From: Crotophaga sulcirostris
Taxonomy: Eukaryota > Chordata > Aves > Cuculiformes > Crotophagidae
NCBI GenBank assembly: GCA_013397455.1
Contig: VYZB01000055.1
Location: 2,922,522 to 2,986,521 of the forward strand
Reading direction: 5' to 3'
DNA length: 64,000 nucleotides
Position numbers and translations under genes: made by a program. Of this stretch, positions 45,001 to 60,126 are shown one piece after another; positions within the stretch are counted from its first letter, which is position 1, and the number at the start of each line of letters is the position of its first letter. Under the pieces are notes generated by a model. That model saw only the letters and a program-made list of their open reading frames with translations, made no database searches and had not been told where the DNA came from.

Positions 45001-45748
45001 GGATCATTTCTGAAAGCTTTGCTTACACTTTACTTGTGGTTTCTTGAATCTGCATACACATCTGTACCTGTAGGTACCTCATTACAAAACTACCTGCAAT
45101 TAAAGCTGAAGATACTATAAATAAGCTAATCTGTTTCAAGAGGTGTTTGGAGGTCCATCGCTTTGTACTTGGAGAACCAGACATATCTCCCAGGACATCC
45201 CACCCCAGCTTCCGACACAACCATGCCCCCACAGCAAACGCGCGGGCACACAGCCGTTGCTGCTGCGTTTGAAGTTTTCTAATCCATCTTTTCATTCACT
45301 GGTGCCCAGATTTGCTGCTTTCTAAAGCATTATTGCACTAAATGCCAGGTCACGTATCAAAGTCCAAATCTATCACGACAAAAATGCTCCATGCCAGCAG
45401 ACAGAAAGTCACCTTGTGCCTTAAGTTCCTAGGGGGTAGAAATAATCTTTTGTGCCCTGCCTTTGAACTCATCTAGCAAGTACAAAAATATACATACTGT
45501 GATTCATTCTATGCCCTCCAACATTATTTTTATGAAGCATTTTCTCTTTTTCTACTTTACCAGGAAAAATAAAACCACTAGTTTTTGACCAAGTTATTAA
45601 ATACCATTTCATGTTTTTGTAGAAATAGACTCCAAGAGCAAGTACAAAGAATTCTGCTAACTCCATGTGGCAGCTTATTTTAATATGTAAAAAGGTACTT
45701 TCTGCATGTGTGGTCCCCCAGCATGTACTTTTTGGGCTGCATGTCTCT

Positions 45749-45762
45749 GTTTCCATAGCAAC
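45749..45762 (+). promoter_or_regulatory. RFX X-box motif
   Basis: GTTTCCATAGCAAC matches the spaced inverted-repeat X-box form, GTNNCC with a 2-nt spacer and RGYAAC. RFX factors bind such sites in ciliary-gene promoters and enhancers. It lies deep inside intron 1, 18 kb from the presumed promoter. Confidence 0.35.
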
Positions 45763-48700
45763 TTGTTGTATCAGCAGGCTGTGGAATCCTGCATAATACA
45801 TGAAATTTGAAAATTGTAACTTGCTAGATGAAACAGATTTCCCAGTCTTAGTACAGGTCCTAATTGCCAGATATGCCTAAAAAAGGGTTATTCTAAATGG
45901 ACACATTAGTCTAGGAAACTCCATTTCTCTCACTTTTGTGACTATACAGATTCTGCATCTATACTGGTACACAACCTTCCACAAGAGCAAGGGTTCCAAT
46001 CTACCCAACGCCTTCCCTCTGAACAAAGATCTCCCTGCTGCAGCAAAAACTTACTTTCCACTACAAAACTTCACTATTACTACCACGCGGCACCTAGGCA
46101 TTACCATTCAGATCCCTCAACAATTCCTGCAAACAAAGGAAGCAGCCTGCCACACACAGCTTTGTTACAGATCCGACAGAAAACGACATTGGCCTCACCA
46201 GAGGTTATGATGCAAACTTGAAACCAGCATCAAATATTTGCCTTTTATTCATTGTTTCCCCTGAGCAACAAAAACAACAAATTGAAACAAAACCAATCAA
46301 ACAGGAGACAAAACAAGAACGATGGGGAAGAGAGAAAGCAAACAGACACAGCAACAGTAATGTATTATCCACTGATTATTGATATTATCAACAACCTAAG
46401 TTATGCTGATGCTAAAAAAAATTGAGAAAAAAAACCCACATGCTAAAGCTCAGCTAAATAAAACATTACTCCATTACTATCTAGGGTAGCATCCTACCCT
46501 GGCTCCTACCAACAACAAAGAATTATCTAGCAAAAAAAGCAAAAGTATTGTTTATTGTAGCACTTCTCTTTGATTCTTTGTCTCTGAATTTGGTGCAGTG
46601 AGTTTACTCATCTTCTTCAGCATGTTTTTATGTAATAGTTACGACCATTTCACAAAGTTCACCGCTGGATAACTCTCGGTCTCTTGAATTTTCTGACCAT
46701 AATTAGCGACTGTGTAAGTCACAAGATGCCTTTGCAGAGGGTTACTATGTAAGCAAAAAAGCCTATGTAGAAATCAACTTAAAATGTGTTTTTAACACAA
46801 TTCTGAACATGAAAAGGAGCGATGACTCTTTACCTTCTATGTTCTAGCGGACAAAGCCACAATAACTACATACGGGCAGCTCAGCACTGCACAAAATCTG
46901 GCCCCTGTTCAATTTTTGTTTTAGCCAAGACTATCTGGAGTTCTTGATCTTCAGCTAAGATGAGAAAAGCTTGGATATATTTGTTATTGAACACCTAGTT
47001 TAAATATAACTAATGTATAGAAAAGGACACATGCAATAACACTTTTCCACTAACATGCCCAAGTTTGGAAGATACACAAGTGTCTGGAAAAGTTTGAAAA
47101 AATACATATTTACTCACAAGCTTGCAGTTATAAGTCTCCTCACTTTCCGAAGTCCTTAACATATTTTACACCTAACCTGCTCTCAGAAAATAAATATCTC
47201 CTTGAACAGATTAGCATTCTTCACAGAGAAAAGATAACAACCATAATCACAATCAATTTTGCTCTGATTTAAGTGTACATTTCCACCTCCCTACAGTTAA
47301 ATTAAATTAAAAGAAAATTTCTTTGAAAACTGCACAATAATCAGCTCAGGTTGTTTTCTTCAGGGTAGAATATTCCTCAAAAAGTTTACGTCATATATTT
47401 AAATATTACAGGAAACCAAAACAAATTTAGAATATTCTGAATGAAAAACCAAAAAGACCTACACGTCCTGCCCCGTTACTGCTTAACCAAAGTTTTTCCA
47501 GTGGGCTTTTTTGTTTGGTTTTGTAATCTGACCCTTTCAGATAAAGGCATTTTACCTAGCGAAAGTAAACTGGTTCAGGCCAAGTTAGTACACAGACAGA
47601 AGCAGAGTAAAATGAAACTGCTACATTACACATAACTGGATATAAATTTCAATTTCTCTTTTTTCCAGCAAACATTTCCTTGACATAATGGGATGGGTCA
47701 CTTCTGCCCAAAAAAATAATTTATTTGATTCGGTTGTTTACGGAAGTTGATAAGAGCACATTGCTTTGCTCATGTCAAAGGTAACCTTAACACTGACTTC
47801 ATAACGTCATGATGCTGGTTTTGTTTTAAACTGGGGACTAGAAATCTGGTAAGATAATGTCTGGTGCCACAGTGAATTTCACCACATATTCAATCCTGGT
47901 AACTGTAATAAAAAAAACTGTGAGGAATTCCTCTGGCAACAAAGAGGCTGGTATTTCATAAACCCTGAGCCTGTTTCACCTCCTCGACTCCTACACGGCG
48001 ACTCCTTTTGATATAAGGCGTTCCCACAGAGCAAGTCAAACGCACAGTGGTGGAACAGGCCTTTCCAACCCAGTTGAGACACCCTCCTGCCATCCTCCCT
48101 ACCTTCTGTGGGGTCACAGCAGCCACACAGGGGAGAAAAGCTCCTGTCTTGAGCACAGGCAAGCTGAGAAATATAGAGAAGGGAGAAATGGGCAGGAACT
48201 GGAACAAGAACGGGAATGGAAGGCAGGCGGGCACGGGTGGTGGGCAAGAGGCAGCTGGTAAGAAACTCCACATAAGAGAACATCACAGATATAAAAATAC
48301 TAAGACAGTAATTAGTCAACAACCACCATTCCTGCTCCTACACACTCCATGGAGGAAGGGTCTCAAAGGAGGTAAAAGTACGTAGTGACTGGAGATGTAT
48401 TAAACATGTTCTGACAAGCATGGTCACCTAAAGCACTCAAAGCCACCTTACTCACACCCGTCTCATTTTGACTATTTTATATTGCAAACTTAATTTTCAT
48501 AGCTTCTTTAGAGCACTTTTATTTAGTTTTTACATTTTTTTTCCCAAATCAACATTTCATGTTTTAGCATTACAAAACAAAAACCCAAGAATGACAACAT
48601 TTGAATTTCTTGCAAGTTCATCCACATTCTTATGGATTCTAGTGATGATCCCAGAGATTTCTTTCCCAGGATAGAAGATAAACCTTAAACAAACACAGAA

Positions 48701-48960
48701 GAGAAAACAAGTTCTGCTCACTTTCCAATGAAGATGCACCTAAGTCCAGACCTGCCAGGGATACTCCTCAAGAAGCCTTACCCAGACAACACCACCTTAT
48801 GCCCCACCCTGACACCCAAAAGGTTCCAAACAGCACTGAATACTATTCAGCTCATAACCATGAGTCTGATTAAAAGATTATTTCACATATACTAACAATT
48901 CTGGAAAAGGCATGACAAATTGAGTATCTTCACAGGAACAAGATGTTTTCCTTCCAAAGG

Positions 48961-48976
48961 AAAAAAAAAAAAAAAA
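48961..48976 (+). repeat. Poly-A run of 16 bases
   Basis: An A16 run followed by GAAAAAAGAAAA, low complexity in intron 1. Confidence 0.8.
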
Positions 48977-51900
48977 GAAAAAAGAAAACCACTATGATCG
49001 CTTCCAAGCAGATTCTTCAAAATCTGTTCAGATGAGGCATCTTCTTTTTCTAAGAAAACAAAAGGTCTTCAATGACATTTTCACCAGAAATAGTGAAAAA
49101 CATGATTTCTGCTTGCCAAAAACCAAGTGGATGATATACTCTTTAGCACACTTGAAAGGTTTCTGTATGGTAAAAGTAGAAAGTAGCTGCAATGTTAACC
49201 TGAAAAGAGTCATGGAAAAAATTTAGACAAAAACCAAACTAAATACTCTACAAATATGATATATATGTCCAAATAAGCCTTTTACCTCAACACTTTCTGA
49301 TAAACTAAATAAGATAACAGACATTGGAAAAAAATGATGAAAAACAAGGTAGCTTAGAGCTACATCAAAGTTCATATCACTACCCTAGCAAAACAAAAAA
49401 ATCATACTGTGCCCCTATATATAATGAATAACATTCTTGCACCTTATTGCCCTTCATTTTAGACAAACAGATGTCATCTGTAAGTGTTTGAGTAACTCAG
49501 AAAGGAATCAGTCAGTCTGCTTGTGAACATTTAAAAGTTTTTAAGAAAAATGCAACCTTTACACTAGCTCAGGTTCAACACAGCATCTCACCACACCCAC
49601 TGGGCTCAGTACCTGTGCCTTGCAAAACCTGTACGTAACTAAAGAAATGGAGCAGAGGACTGCACTGGACAGTGCAAGCTGAGACCAGGAGATTCACTGC
49701 ATTTGATTGCCCACCCTGACTCCTCTCAGACCTACAGAGGTGAGGACTGCTCTCACCTTCTCGCAGCGCATTCCTGCACCACAGCCAACCTCCACTGCAG
49801 AGTTTGCCAAAGGGATGGAACCTGGGTTTTCCTTTGGATGCACAGGGCAGATGATGAGTATTTCAACCACCTAAGTGACATTCACACAAACAGCACAGGT
49901 TGAAGCAATCCAGATTAAGAGAGCTAGCTCTTTTCAGAACAAGTGTAACCCAAGAAGTATTAGATATTTGCAGAAAGCACTCAGAAAAGGTACACAGACT
50001 CATGCACTGACTAGAAGGACTGAACACATTTTAGTATGACAATACGTTCTAGAATAATATGTTCAAAATAAAGGTATCATATTCATAGACAAAGACTACA
50101 AGGATACAAGACTACCTGAGGAAGTGAGAAAAGAGCTCCTGAACAGAAGGAAAAAGAAGAAACCATAACCCTGGGGAGGTACCTGAACTTTAGAAAATAA
50201 ATAAATACAAAATAGTTTAACAAGGATGTTCATTATGTTTAACAAATACTTGCTACGTGTTTGTTCCTTTTTTACTCAACCATTCCCAAAATTGCAGGAA
50301 GGGAAGGAAAAAAAGTACACAGAATGACTCTTCCAAGGAAAACAAGAGAGGATCAAAAAGGAAGCATGAGCACAGGAACAGGTAGAAAACAGACAACAAC
50401 CACCAGCACTGACGTGAGAGGAGGAATACTGGGTGCAGACTGCAAGGAATTACAAGTATGGGAACATATAGGAGTAATGACTAGAGAACAGTAGAATACA
50501 GGGAAGGAGGACAACAGAACTAGAGAAGACATGGGGTTGTCCCAAGATTTTTTCCAAACCTCCCTTTGCTGCAAGGCAAGAAACAAATTACATCAAGTCT
50601 TTTATTCGTGCATGTGGCTGAAGGATTAGCATGTGTTTGATGAAACCTTCTCCTCCCTGCCAGCCTCCAGCTCCTGTGATTCTTGGACATAAGGCTGCAC
50701 AAATGGGGGCAGCTTCTCTCCCCCACGGCTCTTCCTTCCCCCTCTTCTTCCATTCTCTGACAATAATTCTTCAAACAGAAGGTGGAGAAGTTGCAATGTT
50801 AAGAGCTGAATATTGCCTGTCTGTATCACATGAATTCCTACCAAACCAAAAGCTTCAGTAATTCTTACAGGGACAGTGAGTGACATAACTGGTCTGACAA
50901 TTATCAGCACTGGCTTAGTATTCAAGTAATAATTAAATCCTATAAACACGCATTTTAAATTTAAAAAAAAAAAAAAGAAGATACACACAGGATCACTTTA
51001 TATTAATTCAGCACACTGGGGATCAAATTCAGACACGATGCAAAGAAGGAAATTTTAATTTCAAATTATTCTTGCTTTCTAAGGCTGAATTTGATCTGTG
51101 GCTGTGAGGACTACCACTTGGAAGCATGACTGAAAGTTTTCAATCACTGGCTCTGTTTTTTGACACATGGAGCGCTGTCCTCTGACTCCTAAATTCCTCA
51201 TGTCAGACCTGTGCAGATGATACTATCTCACCACTCACTTCTCTCACAACCAATCTCTACCTTATTTTACAAAGCAAATAACATTACTGCTAAATCCAGG
51301 CCAGATGATCCCTGCCACAGTCAGGTTCATTACTGCAGGCTGCATTCAGCATACTTGATCTCACGCAGCACCATCTCTTTCCTACTTCTAGCATTTATCA
51401 ATAAACTACCATTTTAATTCAAGAGCTCTTCATCTCTTACCAGAAGAACGCAATATCTTCGAGGGATGCTTTTGTAGGTCCACATCCTCTCATATTTACA
51501 ATCAAACCACAATTCTGTACAAATGTGCTAGAAAACTGCCCATCCCATCCATCCTTTGGCCATGGTACTTGTATGTCTACATAAGGCTATAAAGTTATCA
51601 CAGAAAAAGTTCAGTGCTTCAAGTACCCGTTACGTAAATAGCCCTTCTACCTCTCCTTCAGAAAAAAGGAAGCAAATCATTGCCCTGCAACACAATTCTG
51701 GCCTCTGGACCACTACCAAGCTATGCTGCCCTGCATGCTCCAATATAATATTCATGCTTGCATATACAATATATGAAGTTGCTAACAGAGATATAAAAGC
51801 TTGAATATTATACAGTTTTGTTGCTTTCTAGAGGTTTTCTAACTAACATTCACCACTTCGTGAATATCTTTCCATGTGCACGACAGCAAGACAAAGAAAT

Positions 51901-54900
51901 GCAAGATATCCATAAAAATAACTTCAGCAGAAAAGAAACCAAAAACTATCAGTTTTACAACTAAGCTTAAAAGGCTTGGGGTTTTGTTTAAGAAAAAGCC
52001 TTACAGAGTTCACGTGACTGTAAATCAGACTTCAGGTATCTGCACATGGCACCACAAACACAGTGCTTTCAATGTCTGGGAGAGACTAGAAAAAGCAAGG
52101 AAGAAATGCCTATTTCTCTCTCCACACTACGATAGATCAGCAAAAAGAAAACCTAGCACCTATTAAAAAGAATCAATTCATTAGAGTCTGAGCTTTCTCC
52201 AAATTTGGGATTCAGCTATCAGCAACCAATTCAAATACTACCACAAATCCAGTATACTGTAAAACTGGAATTGTTCCAGAACCCCAGGGCAAAGGTTCCT
52301 TACAGGATGCACCTATTCGGGTTTCCCCTCGGGGATCAGAAATAACTGCAAATAATAATTGCATTTGATCACTATTTTGCAGAACCTGTCTTCATATACC
52401 AATAAACAGTTCTCAGACACAGGCACAGAACTGGGAAGCAACTCTCAAAATTAAAAAAAATAACAAAACAAACCATCCCACCCACTAAAAACCCCAGCTA
52501 CTCAGTTAGCAGTGAAAGTAGACTCTTTTTTTCAACAAAATCATTATTTAGTGCAGCGTCTAAGTAAAACAAGAAAGTAAAACTTTACTATTTCAGCTAA
52601 ACAGCACAGTGGTTATCTTTTATGAGAAGATTCAAAAACTTGCACACATCCTTACAGCCAAAAAGCAAGTACGAAGCAAACAGGGGACACCCAAATCTTT
52701 CCACTGAAAAGGCTGCAGTAGGAAGACCACAAGGTATCAAGAAAAACACTTAAGTTTGAGACTACTGCAAGAACACACAATCATGGTTGGTTAAGTGGTT
52801 TTTTTGAGTCATTAAAATCTGTGTTTCTACTGAAATTTAACTATTAAGAACGTAGCAACTAAAACGTCTTCTTAAGAGAACCAACACAAACATTTCGACA
52901 AGAAGCAGAAGCAACAGTCATACTCCAGCGTCAACATAGTATCTCCTGGATTTTCCTTTTCAATAGCTTTTCAAACACTGAATCAACAGAAAACTGCTTA
53001 GCTGAAGGGATACATTAAGCTCAAAGAAAATAATTTCCCTGAACACAGGGGAGAAAAAAATCAGACATTTCTAGAGACCAAGACCGTTAAAATGAGCATG
53101 CTTAAGTCATGAAGTCTTATTTAAAATAAATAAAAAAGAGATAAAACCACAAATCTAAATTGAGATGAAAAAAAATACCACTTGCTCCAGTTAAAATTTT
53201 TTCCTCACCTATATTACTGTGAGAAGCACTCAGTTTGTTACTTATGATTTCTAGATATTGTTTCAAATACTAAGATTTGCATAAAAGCCACATTAATTCA
53301 AGAACAATTACATGCCATCAGAAGTACCAAAATAAAGCTGGGAGTGATCCAGAAGTTAATTCAGTGAACTTCACTCACAGTGCAAAGTAATCTCCCCCTT
53401 TTTCACATATATATCTCATTTATAATGAGACAATTACAACGGTGTCAGCATATCAGAATACCTCATACCAAAAAGTGAACCTCACAGGAAAATTAAAAGC
53501 TTGACTTAAACAAATTCCTTGCACTGGCTAATTAGTCTGCTCTGTGATCACATGTTTAAGCTTTCATATCAGAAAAACTCATTTCATTTTGTCACTGCTT
53601 TTCAAGCTGGGATATTTTATTTACATTAGGCTGCAAGTATCAGGCAGTGCTAAAAGCCGTATATTAATCATAATCAAACTCAACAGAACTCTCAGATGTA
53701 AAGTGCCCGTGGTCACATTAGATGAAGAAAAAAGACCATACAAGTAGTCCCCTCATCTGATAACAGAACTTACAGTGCTTGCTAGATGTTAATTACGAGT
53801 TCTGGCAGCAAGGAAAATCAGAATCCAAACGAATGAATGAATCCTAATCAGGGTTCTGGAATTATCACCTCTATAATGGATCAATGTAAACCTTGTATTA
53901 GAGCAGCCACCTGAAAAGTCACCAAAAACCAGTCAAAAAGTTAACATTTCCAACATTAATTCTGTTCTATTAATCAAGTTCTGCCCATTTATTTTTGGTA
54001 ACAGAAAAACAGCACACGTTTGTGCAGGGTGAATACATGCACACACCTGCAGTGCAAGTGGGAGAGCCATCAAAGTACAGCCCCACAAATGTAAATTGTT
54101 AACTAGTTCCTTATCTCTCATTTAGTTCATAAACCAACGTATACAACATTGAATTCATATAAAAATATTAAAATAGATATCCAAGGCTGTTGCCTGTCTC
54201 ACTCGCCATTGCTTGAGAAAGTTCCCCAGAGAGGAAAGAAAATTTACTCTTGATGGGCAGACAAGGCTCTGAGCCTTTGTTTTACACTCTGCGCTTACAC
54301 AGAATCTGAAATTCAGTCCATGAGCTTTTACAGCCACACACAACCCATGCAGAACTCTTTCCACAGCTCATTGTGCTTTGCTCATCATCTTCAAACAGGA
54401 CAGAGAAGTCATGGTTTTGTCATTGAAAAAAATGTAAGAGGAAAGGTGAAACCGTTACTAGATTCCTATTTAGGAAAAGCATTAGGTAACAGTCAGCAGT
54501 GTTTTGAAAGTAGTAGTTACAAACAAACCCTCCATGCTCGCTCCCTCCCTCTGCTTTTGTTTGAAAATTTTATGTCTCTAGATGAATAGAACACCTCAAT
54601 AGTCAAATGCTCCACCATACGAGTTACCTGGCAGTATAACCGATGTTACCCTGGGATAAGGGAACACAGGGAAGCAGTTGCAACAAGTAGCTTTCACACT
54701 CTACACACCATTTTCCCTTGTGTTAACCTGTTTCCATGCCACAAAATAAGAAACTTACAGCAAAGTGACAGAACTTATTCTGAAGCATTTCTTTTCATTG
54801 GAATTGCGTGGTGTATTTTCACTCTTAATTAAGGGGCCCCACAGATGAAGAAGGGCTGAAAAGGACATTGTAATACTACATATCAATAAGGAAAAAAAAT

Positions 54901-57900
54901 CAGTAGATGCAGCTCCAGAGGATACGTTTAGATTGCTGTGGTATACACCCGATCTGTTTACCTTAAATATTTTTGAAAGAGAGCCAACAAGCTGGCCCGA
55001 AGAACGAACGGTGTGCGAGCTGCGAAAGCTCTCCTGCTAACGCAACGCAAGTGTAAGCGGTTTCAGTAGACACTGAAGTCACTGGAGTGAAAGCTGTGAC
55101 AAACACAGATCTCACGTTCCAAGACTTCACACGTTGCAAACAACGCATAAACGTCTGCCTAAAGAAACTGAAGTTTTATGTCCATAGTTTATGCACACCA
55201 TTACCTTTGAAACTAAGGTGACAGCAGCCTTCTTGGATTATTAATACTCAGGATCATTAAAGAAGCAAGAGGTCACACGGAGACTACAGCCAATTCAGGA
55301 TCTTTTCGGGCTGCCTGTTAACATAAGGCACATCCAGAGATCTAACATGCTACTCTGCGTGGCTTTATTCCCTGTAAACATTTCACAGCAGTAACATTTT
55401 GCATCCCTTTGCCCTGCTCCACCCTTTGGCTTGTCTGGAAGGAGTGGAGAGTTCAGGGCTGGGATCCACGACTCCAGCTTCACTCCTTCCTCATGGCGAG
55501 CTCAGCATGGGCCACCCAGCTGGGTGGGCTCTCCAAGGCACATGCTGGAACTGGGATTCAGCTCCTCCTGACCCGCAGCAAGGAAGGCAGAGCAATCCCA
55601 TTGCCACTGCTGCTGTTATATGTCTTCCCTGTAATTTCTTTGCCTTAGTTTCTCTACACTAATGCAAAGAGATGGTGCATATCACATAATAACATCAAAG
55701 CATAAAAGGTTACAAGGTCTTTTTGATATCATAACACCAAGTTCAGAAATGACTGCAATTTTCTCAGGGTTTTCGAAGCAGAGCACTTCACCAAAGCAAG
55801 TGCGCGTCTTGAGAGATGCGGGCAGCTGCTCCAGAAGAGAAAAAACAGTTCCTTATTGTCCTCTCTTTCTCTTTTATTTTTGCACAACCTGATTTTGAGA
55901 ACAAAGTTTAGGTTTTCATTACCACAGGAGGGCAGGAGCATGTAATGCTAGTGCCGATTTCTTCTTGGAGAGAGCAGAACGAACAGTGGGAGCTGGAACG
56001 CAGAAAGAGCCAAGGCAGAGACCCGGCGCGTGATGGAAATTCAGTTGTACCAGTGGAGTTAACTGCTTGTTAATGAAGGCGTATGCATCCCATCTGCTGG
56101 CTACAGAAGAGCTGGAATGGTTTCAAAAACATTCTGAGGCAGACATACCATCAAATGTATGATGTGAACGTGTGATCCATACCCAAAAGTTTACCCCACT
56201 GATTTCGACAGGAGCGAGAACAGACACAGACACAGACGGGCATCGAGACTGCAGGAGACAAACCGCGTCCGTGTCACACATTAACTGCCACTGCCCCTTG
56301 GGAATAAAAATCCTCCCAGTGTCATTTGTTTATTCATTAATTCTGATTTCAGGAGAAAGTTCTGGCTCGCACCCAACAGCTAATTGGTTCAATAAACAGC
56401 ATCTCGATTTAGGAGAAGAAGAAAACATGATACTACAGTGAGAGCGTGTAACTCAAACCTCGATATCTGCTTGGGTATGACCGGGTTTCTCAAAAGAGCT
56501 GGGTTGCACTAAGCTGGTTTTAAAAGAAAAGACAGTATCCAGTTCAAATGCAATAGAAAACTACCAGCATTTCCCTGAAGCCTTCTTACGGGGAAAAGAG
56601 ATACTGTCACTGTAAAAACGTGCCTAATAATGACCTAAAACCCAGAAAATAAATTTGTGGATGAAGTCATGGGAAAAAAAAAAAACACAACAACTCGTTG
56701 TTGTAGTTATTATGTGAATTACAGCTCATGGCTATAATGTTTTAACTTTTGTTTCCTTCCGAACTAAGCCTGCCACACACAATATGCTATCAAGAAAGCT
56801 GCCAAACAATTGTTTGAATATTCCAAAAAGCAAATATGCAGCCCACCATGAAAAACAAATATGATAGCCTGAAATCTGCCATCATCTGCACACTGTCCAT
56901 GAGTCCAAAAGGGTTAGAGTGACTTATCAGAACAAAATTTGCTGTATAAAGACAAGCTCCCAGCAATCTTAATTTATGTTATTTATTAACATAAATCCCC
57001 CTTTTCATGAAAAGAAATCATCCAGAATGTTAAATTCAATACAGCTCATATAACTGCCAGTATTATAAAATTCTCTTTACCAAGAAATATTTTAAGTTAA
57101 TATTATACAATAGCAATCAGATTTTAAAATCTATTAGAAAAGTAATTGTCACAGACTTAGTATTTTAACACGAACATTTGAATGGAGGCTTCATTTAACC
57201 CATCCATCCCTTCAATAAGAAAACCGTGCAAATCCCTGCAAGTTATGCATATTTTATAGAATTTTTTTCTTGGCTTTAAACCTTTTGATCATACAATCAT
57301 TTCTCTGCAAGAAACATTTTTAAAAGTCATGTCTTCTAAGTGCTATGTCAGAAACAACAGCAAAAATGGGTTTTCATGATAAATCCTTTATATTCTGCTA
57401 TGATCAGCATTTCGCAGGACTATAGAGATGGATCCTCTGGTAGCCCTTCACTTCCTTGTTTAGGAGGTCACTTTTTTGTACTCTCTCTTTTTATAAAAAT
57501 CTATTCTTGACTTCTGTGGACTTTTGTTTACGTATTAAGCCACCTGATGTCTCCAGGAGCCATATAGTTTGATAGTGAAGTCATTTTCTCTCTGCTACAC
57601 GTAGTGACTCCATGTAACCAAATGCTTCTCAACAGGACTTGGCATTTACGGCAATCTGAAGGCTCCTCTCTGCATGGTTATCCCTTAGAGTTAAAAGAAG
57701 CACACAGTTCTGCTTTTCTGCAGCAGTTGACTCAAGGAGGAGGGGGAAGGGGAAAATAAAAGACCACAACTCCACCATCACAATTTCAGTAATACAAGAG
57801 TTCATCTAATGAAAATAATAAGGATGACTCCATTATTTCCTTGCCTTGGGCAGCTGAGAGTTGATTTGGGGGGAAGGGGGTTGTTGAGTTAGGGGGGAAG

Positions 57901-57921
57901 CCACTGAGAGAGATTACAGGA

Positions 57922-57943
57922 TTTTTTTTTTTTATTTTTTTTT
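57922..57943 (+). repeat. T-rich homopolymer tract (T12 A T9)
   Basis: Low-complexity T tract. About 30-50 bp to its left are three long G runs (57868-57873, 57876-57880 and 57892-57897). Confidence 0.8.
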
Positions 57944-60126
57944 AATGAGGATTGAATAAACTCCAGTATTTTGCTGGATTAGGTACAGTACGAAGGAAAA
58001 ATAAAGACTGAAGCTAAAACCTGAACTCTTCCCTGCACGAAGCACTTTGCTCAGCACCTGCAGCTGCACTGTACGTATGGCTTCAGCCAATTACCAACAG
58101 ATTTACTGGGACCTAAACTGCTGTGCTATACAAGCTTTCAGTTACAGTGACATGTAACCAAATCGCTTTCTTTTGTTTTAAAAAAAAAATAATCTATGCA
58201 ACAGTTACAACTGAAGAAGAAGGGGGTTTTGTTTTAAGTATTTTGTCACAACATGAGTATTTCATCCCAGGACAATTAATGCTGTGTGTTACAAAATTGA
58301 TTATAACCTAACTTTTAGCATAAAAAAAAAAAATACAACAGTGAGAAATCTCACTATACAGAAGACCAGACAGTTCACATGCTACAATTACACAGGTAAT
58401 TGTACAATTACTACTACCAGTCACAGGAGAGCAGCCTCACACTAAACAGAGTAAAATCCCCTATTTGCAAAGATTTAAATGTCTGGGACACAGCTGAGAG
58501 AAAGGAAAAAGGAAAGAGAGAAGCCCGACTCCCCACGGTCACTGCTGCACCTTGGCTACAAATAAATATCAGGCCTTGGTCTTTTGGGCTGCCAATCAGG
58601 TATTTCTTCAAAAAACTAATAAATACGTTTAGTTTTCTTCCTAGTCAACACAACATGACAGCCCAATGGATCGTTCTGACCATTCAAACTAACATGAACC
58701 ATCTCTTTAATTTCTGATTTTATACTAATTCCTATTGGTATGGAAACACCGAAAGCAAAGCTTTAAATACAACAGCAAATTCTGAAGTGGTTTTTCCATA
58801 TTCTTTGAGGTACTAAACCAACATTATCTGTAATGTCTAATGGATAATTAAAATCCAAGTATACATAAAGAATAAATATACTACAGCTTGAGGTTCTCAG
58901 GTGTCAGGGTTCCAAGATTATTTTTATTCTTTCATCTAACATTATTTAACCTTGTATTTCCATGACCATCACAAATATCCATTCTAAGCTTCTAGTCAAC
59001 ACAAGTTTTTAACAGGATAAGTGGTAAAAATACTGTATTATACTAATATGCATGTCATTTGCAGCAGTACGCAGAATACTTCATGTATGTGAACCATCAA
59101 TCATCACATAGAAGGTCGAAGTAAATTTATGGTTTCTTGCAATACTATCACTTACTGTTTCAGAAAACTGGTTTTGTAATGTGTAGTTCCAGCAACAGGG
59201 TCATTTGTCATATCAATAACCTGAACAACTCCTACTGCTTTAATGTGTGCAAACAAGTGAAAGACTGACAAGCTGCTAATATCCGATAAATGAAAAAATA
59301 AACACTTGATTTAAACACACCTTTCTTGCTGCAGCTTTCACAAACTAAACAGCACAAGATGGAGCAAACCCTCAGATTACAACTGATCGGCCAAAACATA
59401 CAAACACTAGTTTATTACCTTTCCCAAAATTTGACACAATACATTAAAAACAAGGCTGCAGCTACAAGAAAATTAATTCAGACCTTCAAAAGATGGCATT
59501 CTGAGATGATTTTAAGAAGTCTCTATTCATCTACTAATCACGAATAGTCAAATAAGTGCTGCTAATGACCATTCAGTTAAAACAACTTTGCAAAGCAAAC
59601 TTTTGACAGACAGGTGATGGCAATCTGCCACCAGCTCCCAAAAAGAGTGTCTGCTTTCAGTCACATCACTGCACCAAGACTTTCAAAGGAAATTCAGGGT
59701 GCGTCTGGTAAAGTTACTCATAACTCGCCGAATGTGTCGGCACCAAAACAATGGTGGCACAGTATTTCACATTCCTTATGCATAAAATATTCCCACAGAC
59801 GTCTATATGATTTCTGGAAACCTAGTCTCAAGCAAACACAGTTTGCAACCCCAAATACAGTGCTTAGAAATAGTTGGTGAAAAACTGCTCAAGCTTTCAT
59901 TTTTCTTTTCCTCCAAGCGCCTGTACCAGCCTCTGGGCTGAAAGGAGTGGGAGACCAGCACTTTGGGCAAGTTAAAATTGCACCTCATGGCAAACAGGCT
60001 TCACTGTTTCATAAAGATGTGCTCAGAGCCCCTCCCCAAAGCAATACCAACCACAAACAAGATCTGTGCTACAGAAAGAACCTATTTCAAAGCCCAGCAG
60101 TCAAAGCAGAGAGCGGAGGGAGATGG

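Noticed and set aside
47879..48385. Three overlapping frames of 105-147 codons on both strands in intron 1
   Set aside because: They overlap in different phases over the same GC-richer stretch and none resembles a known family. They are typical stop-poor noise.
57868..57897. Possible G-quadruplex (three long G runs)
   Set aside because: Only three tracts lie close together, one loop is 11 nt, and the fourth G run is 18 nt away, so it misses the usual four-tract rule.
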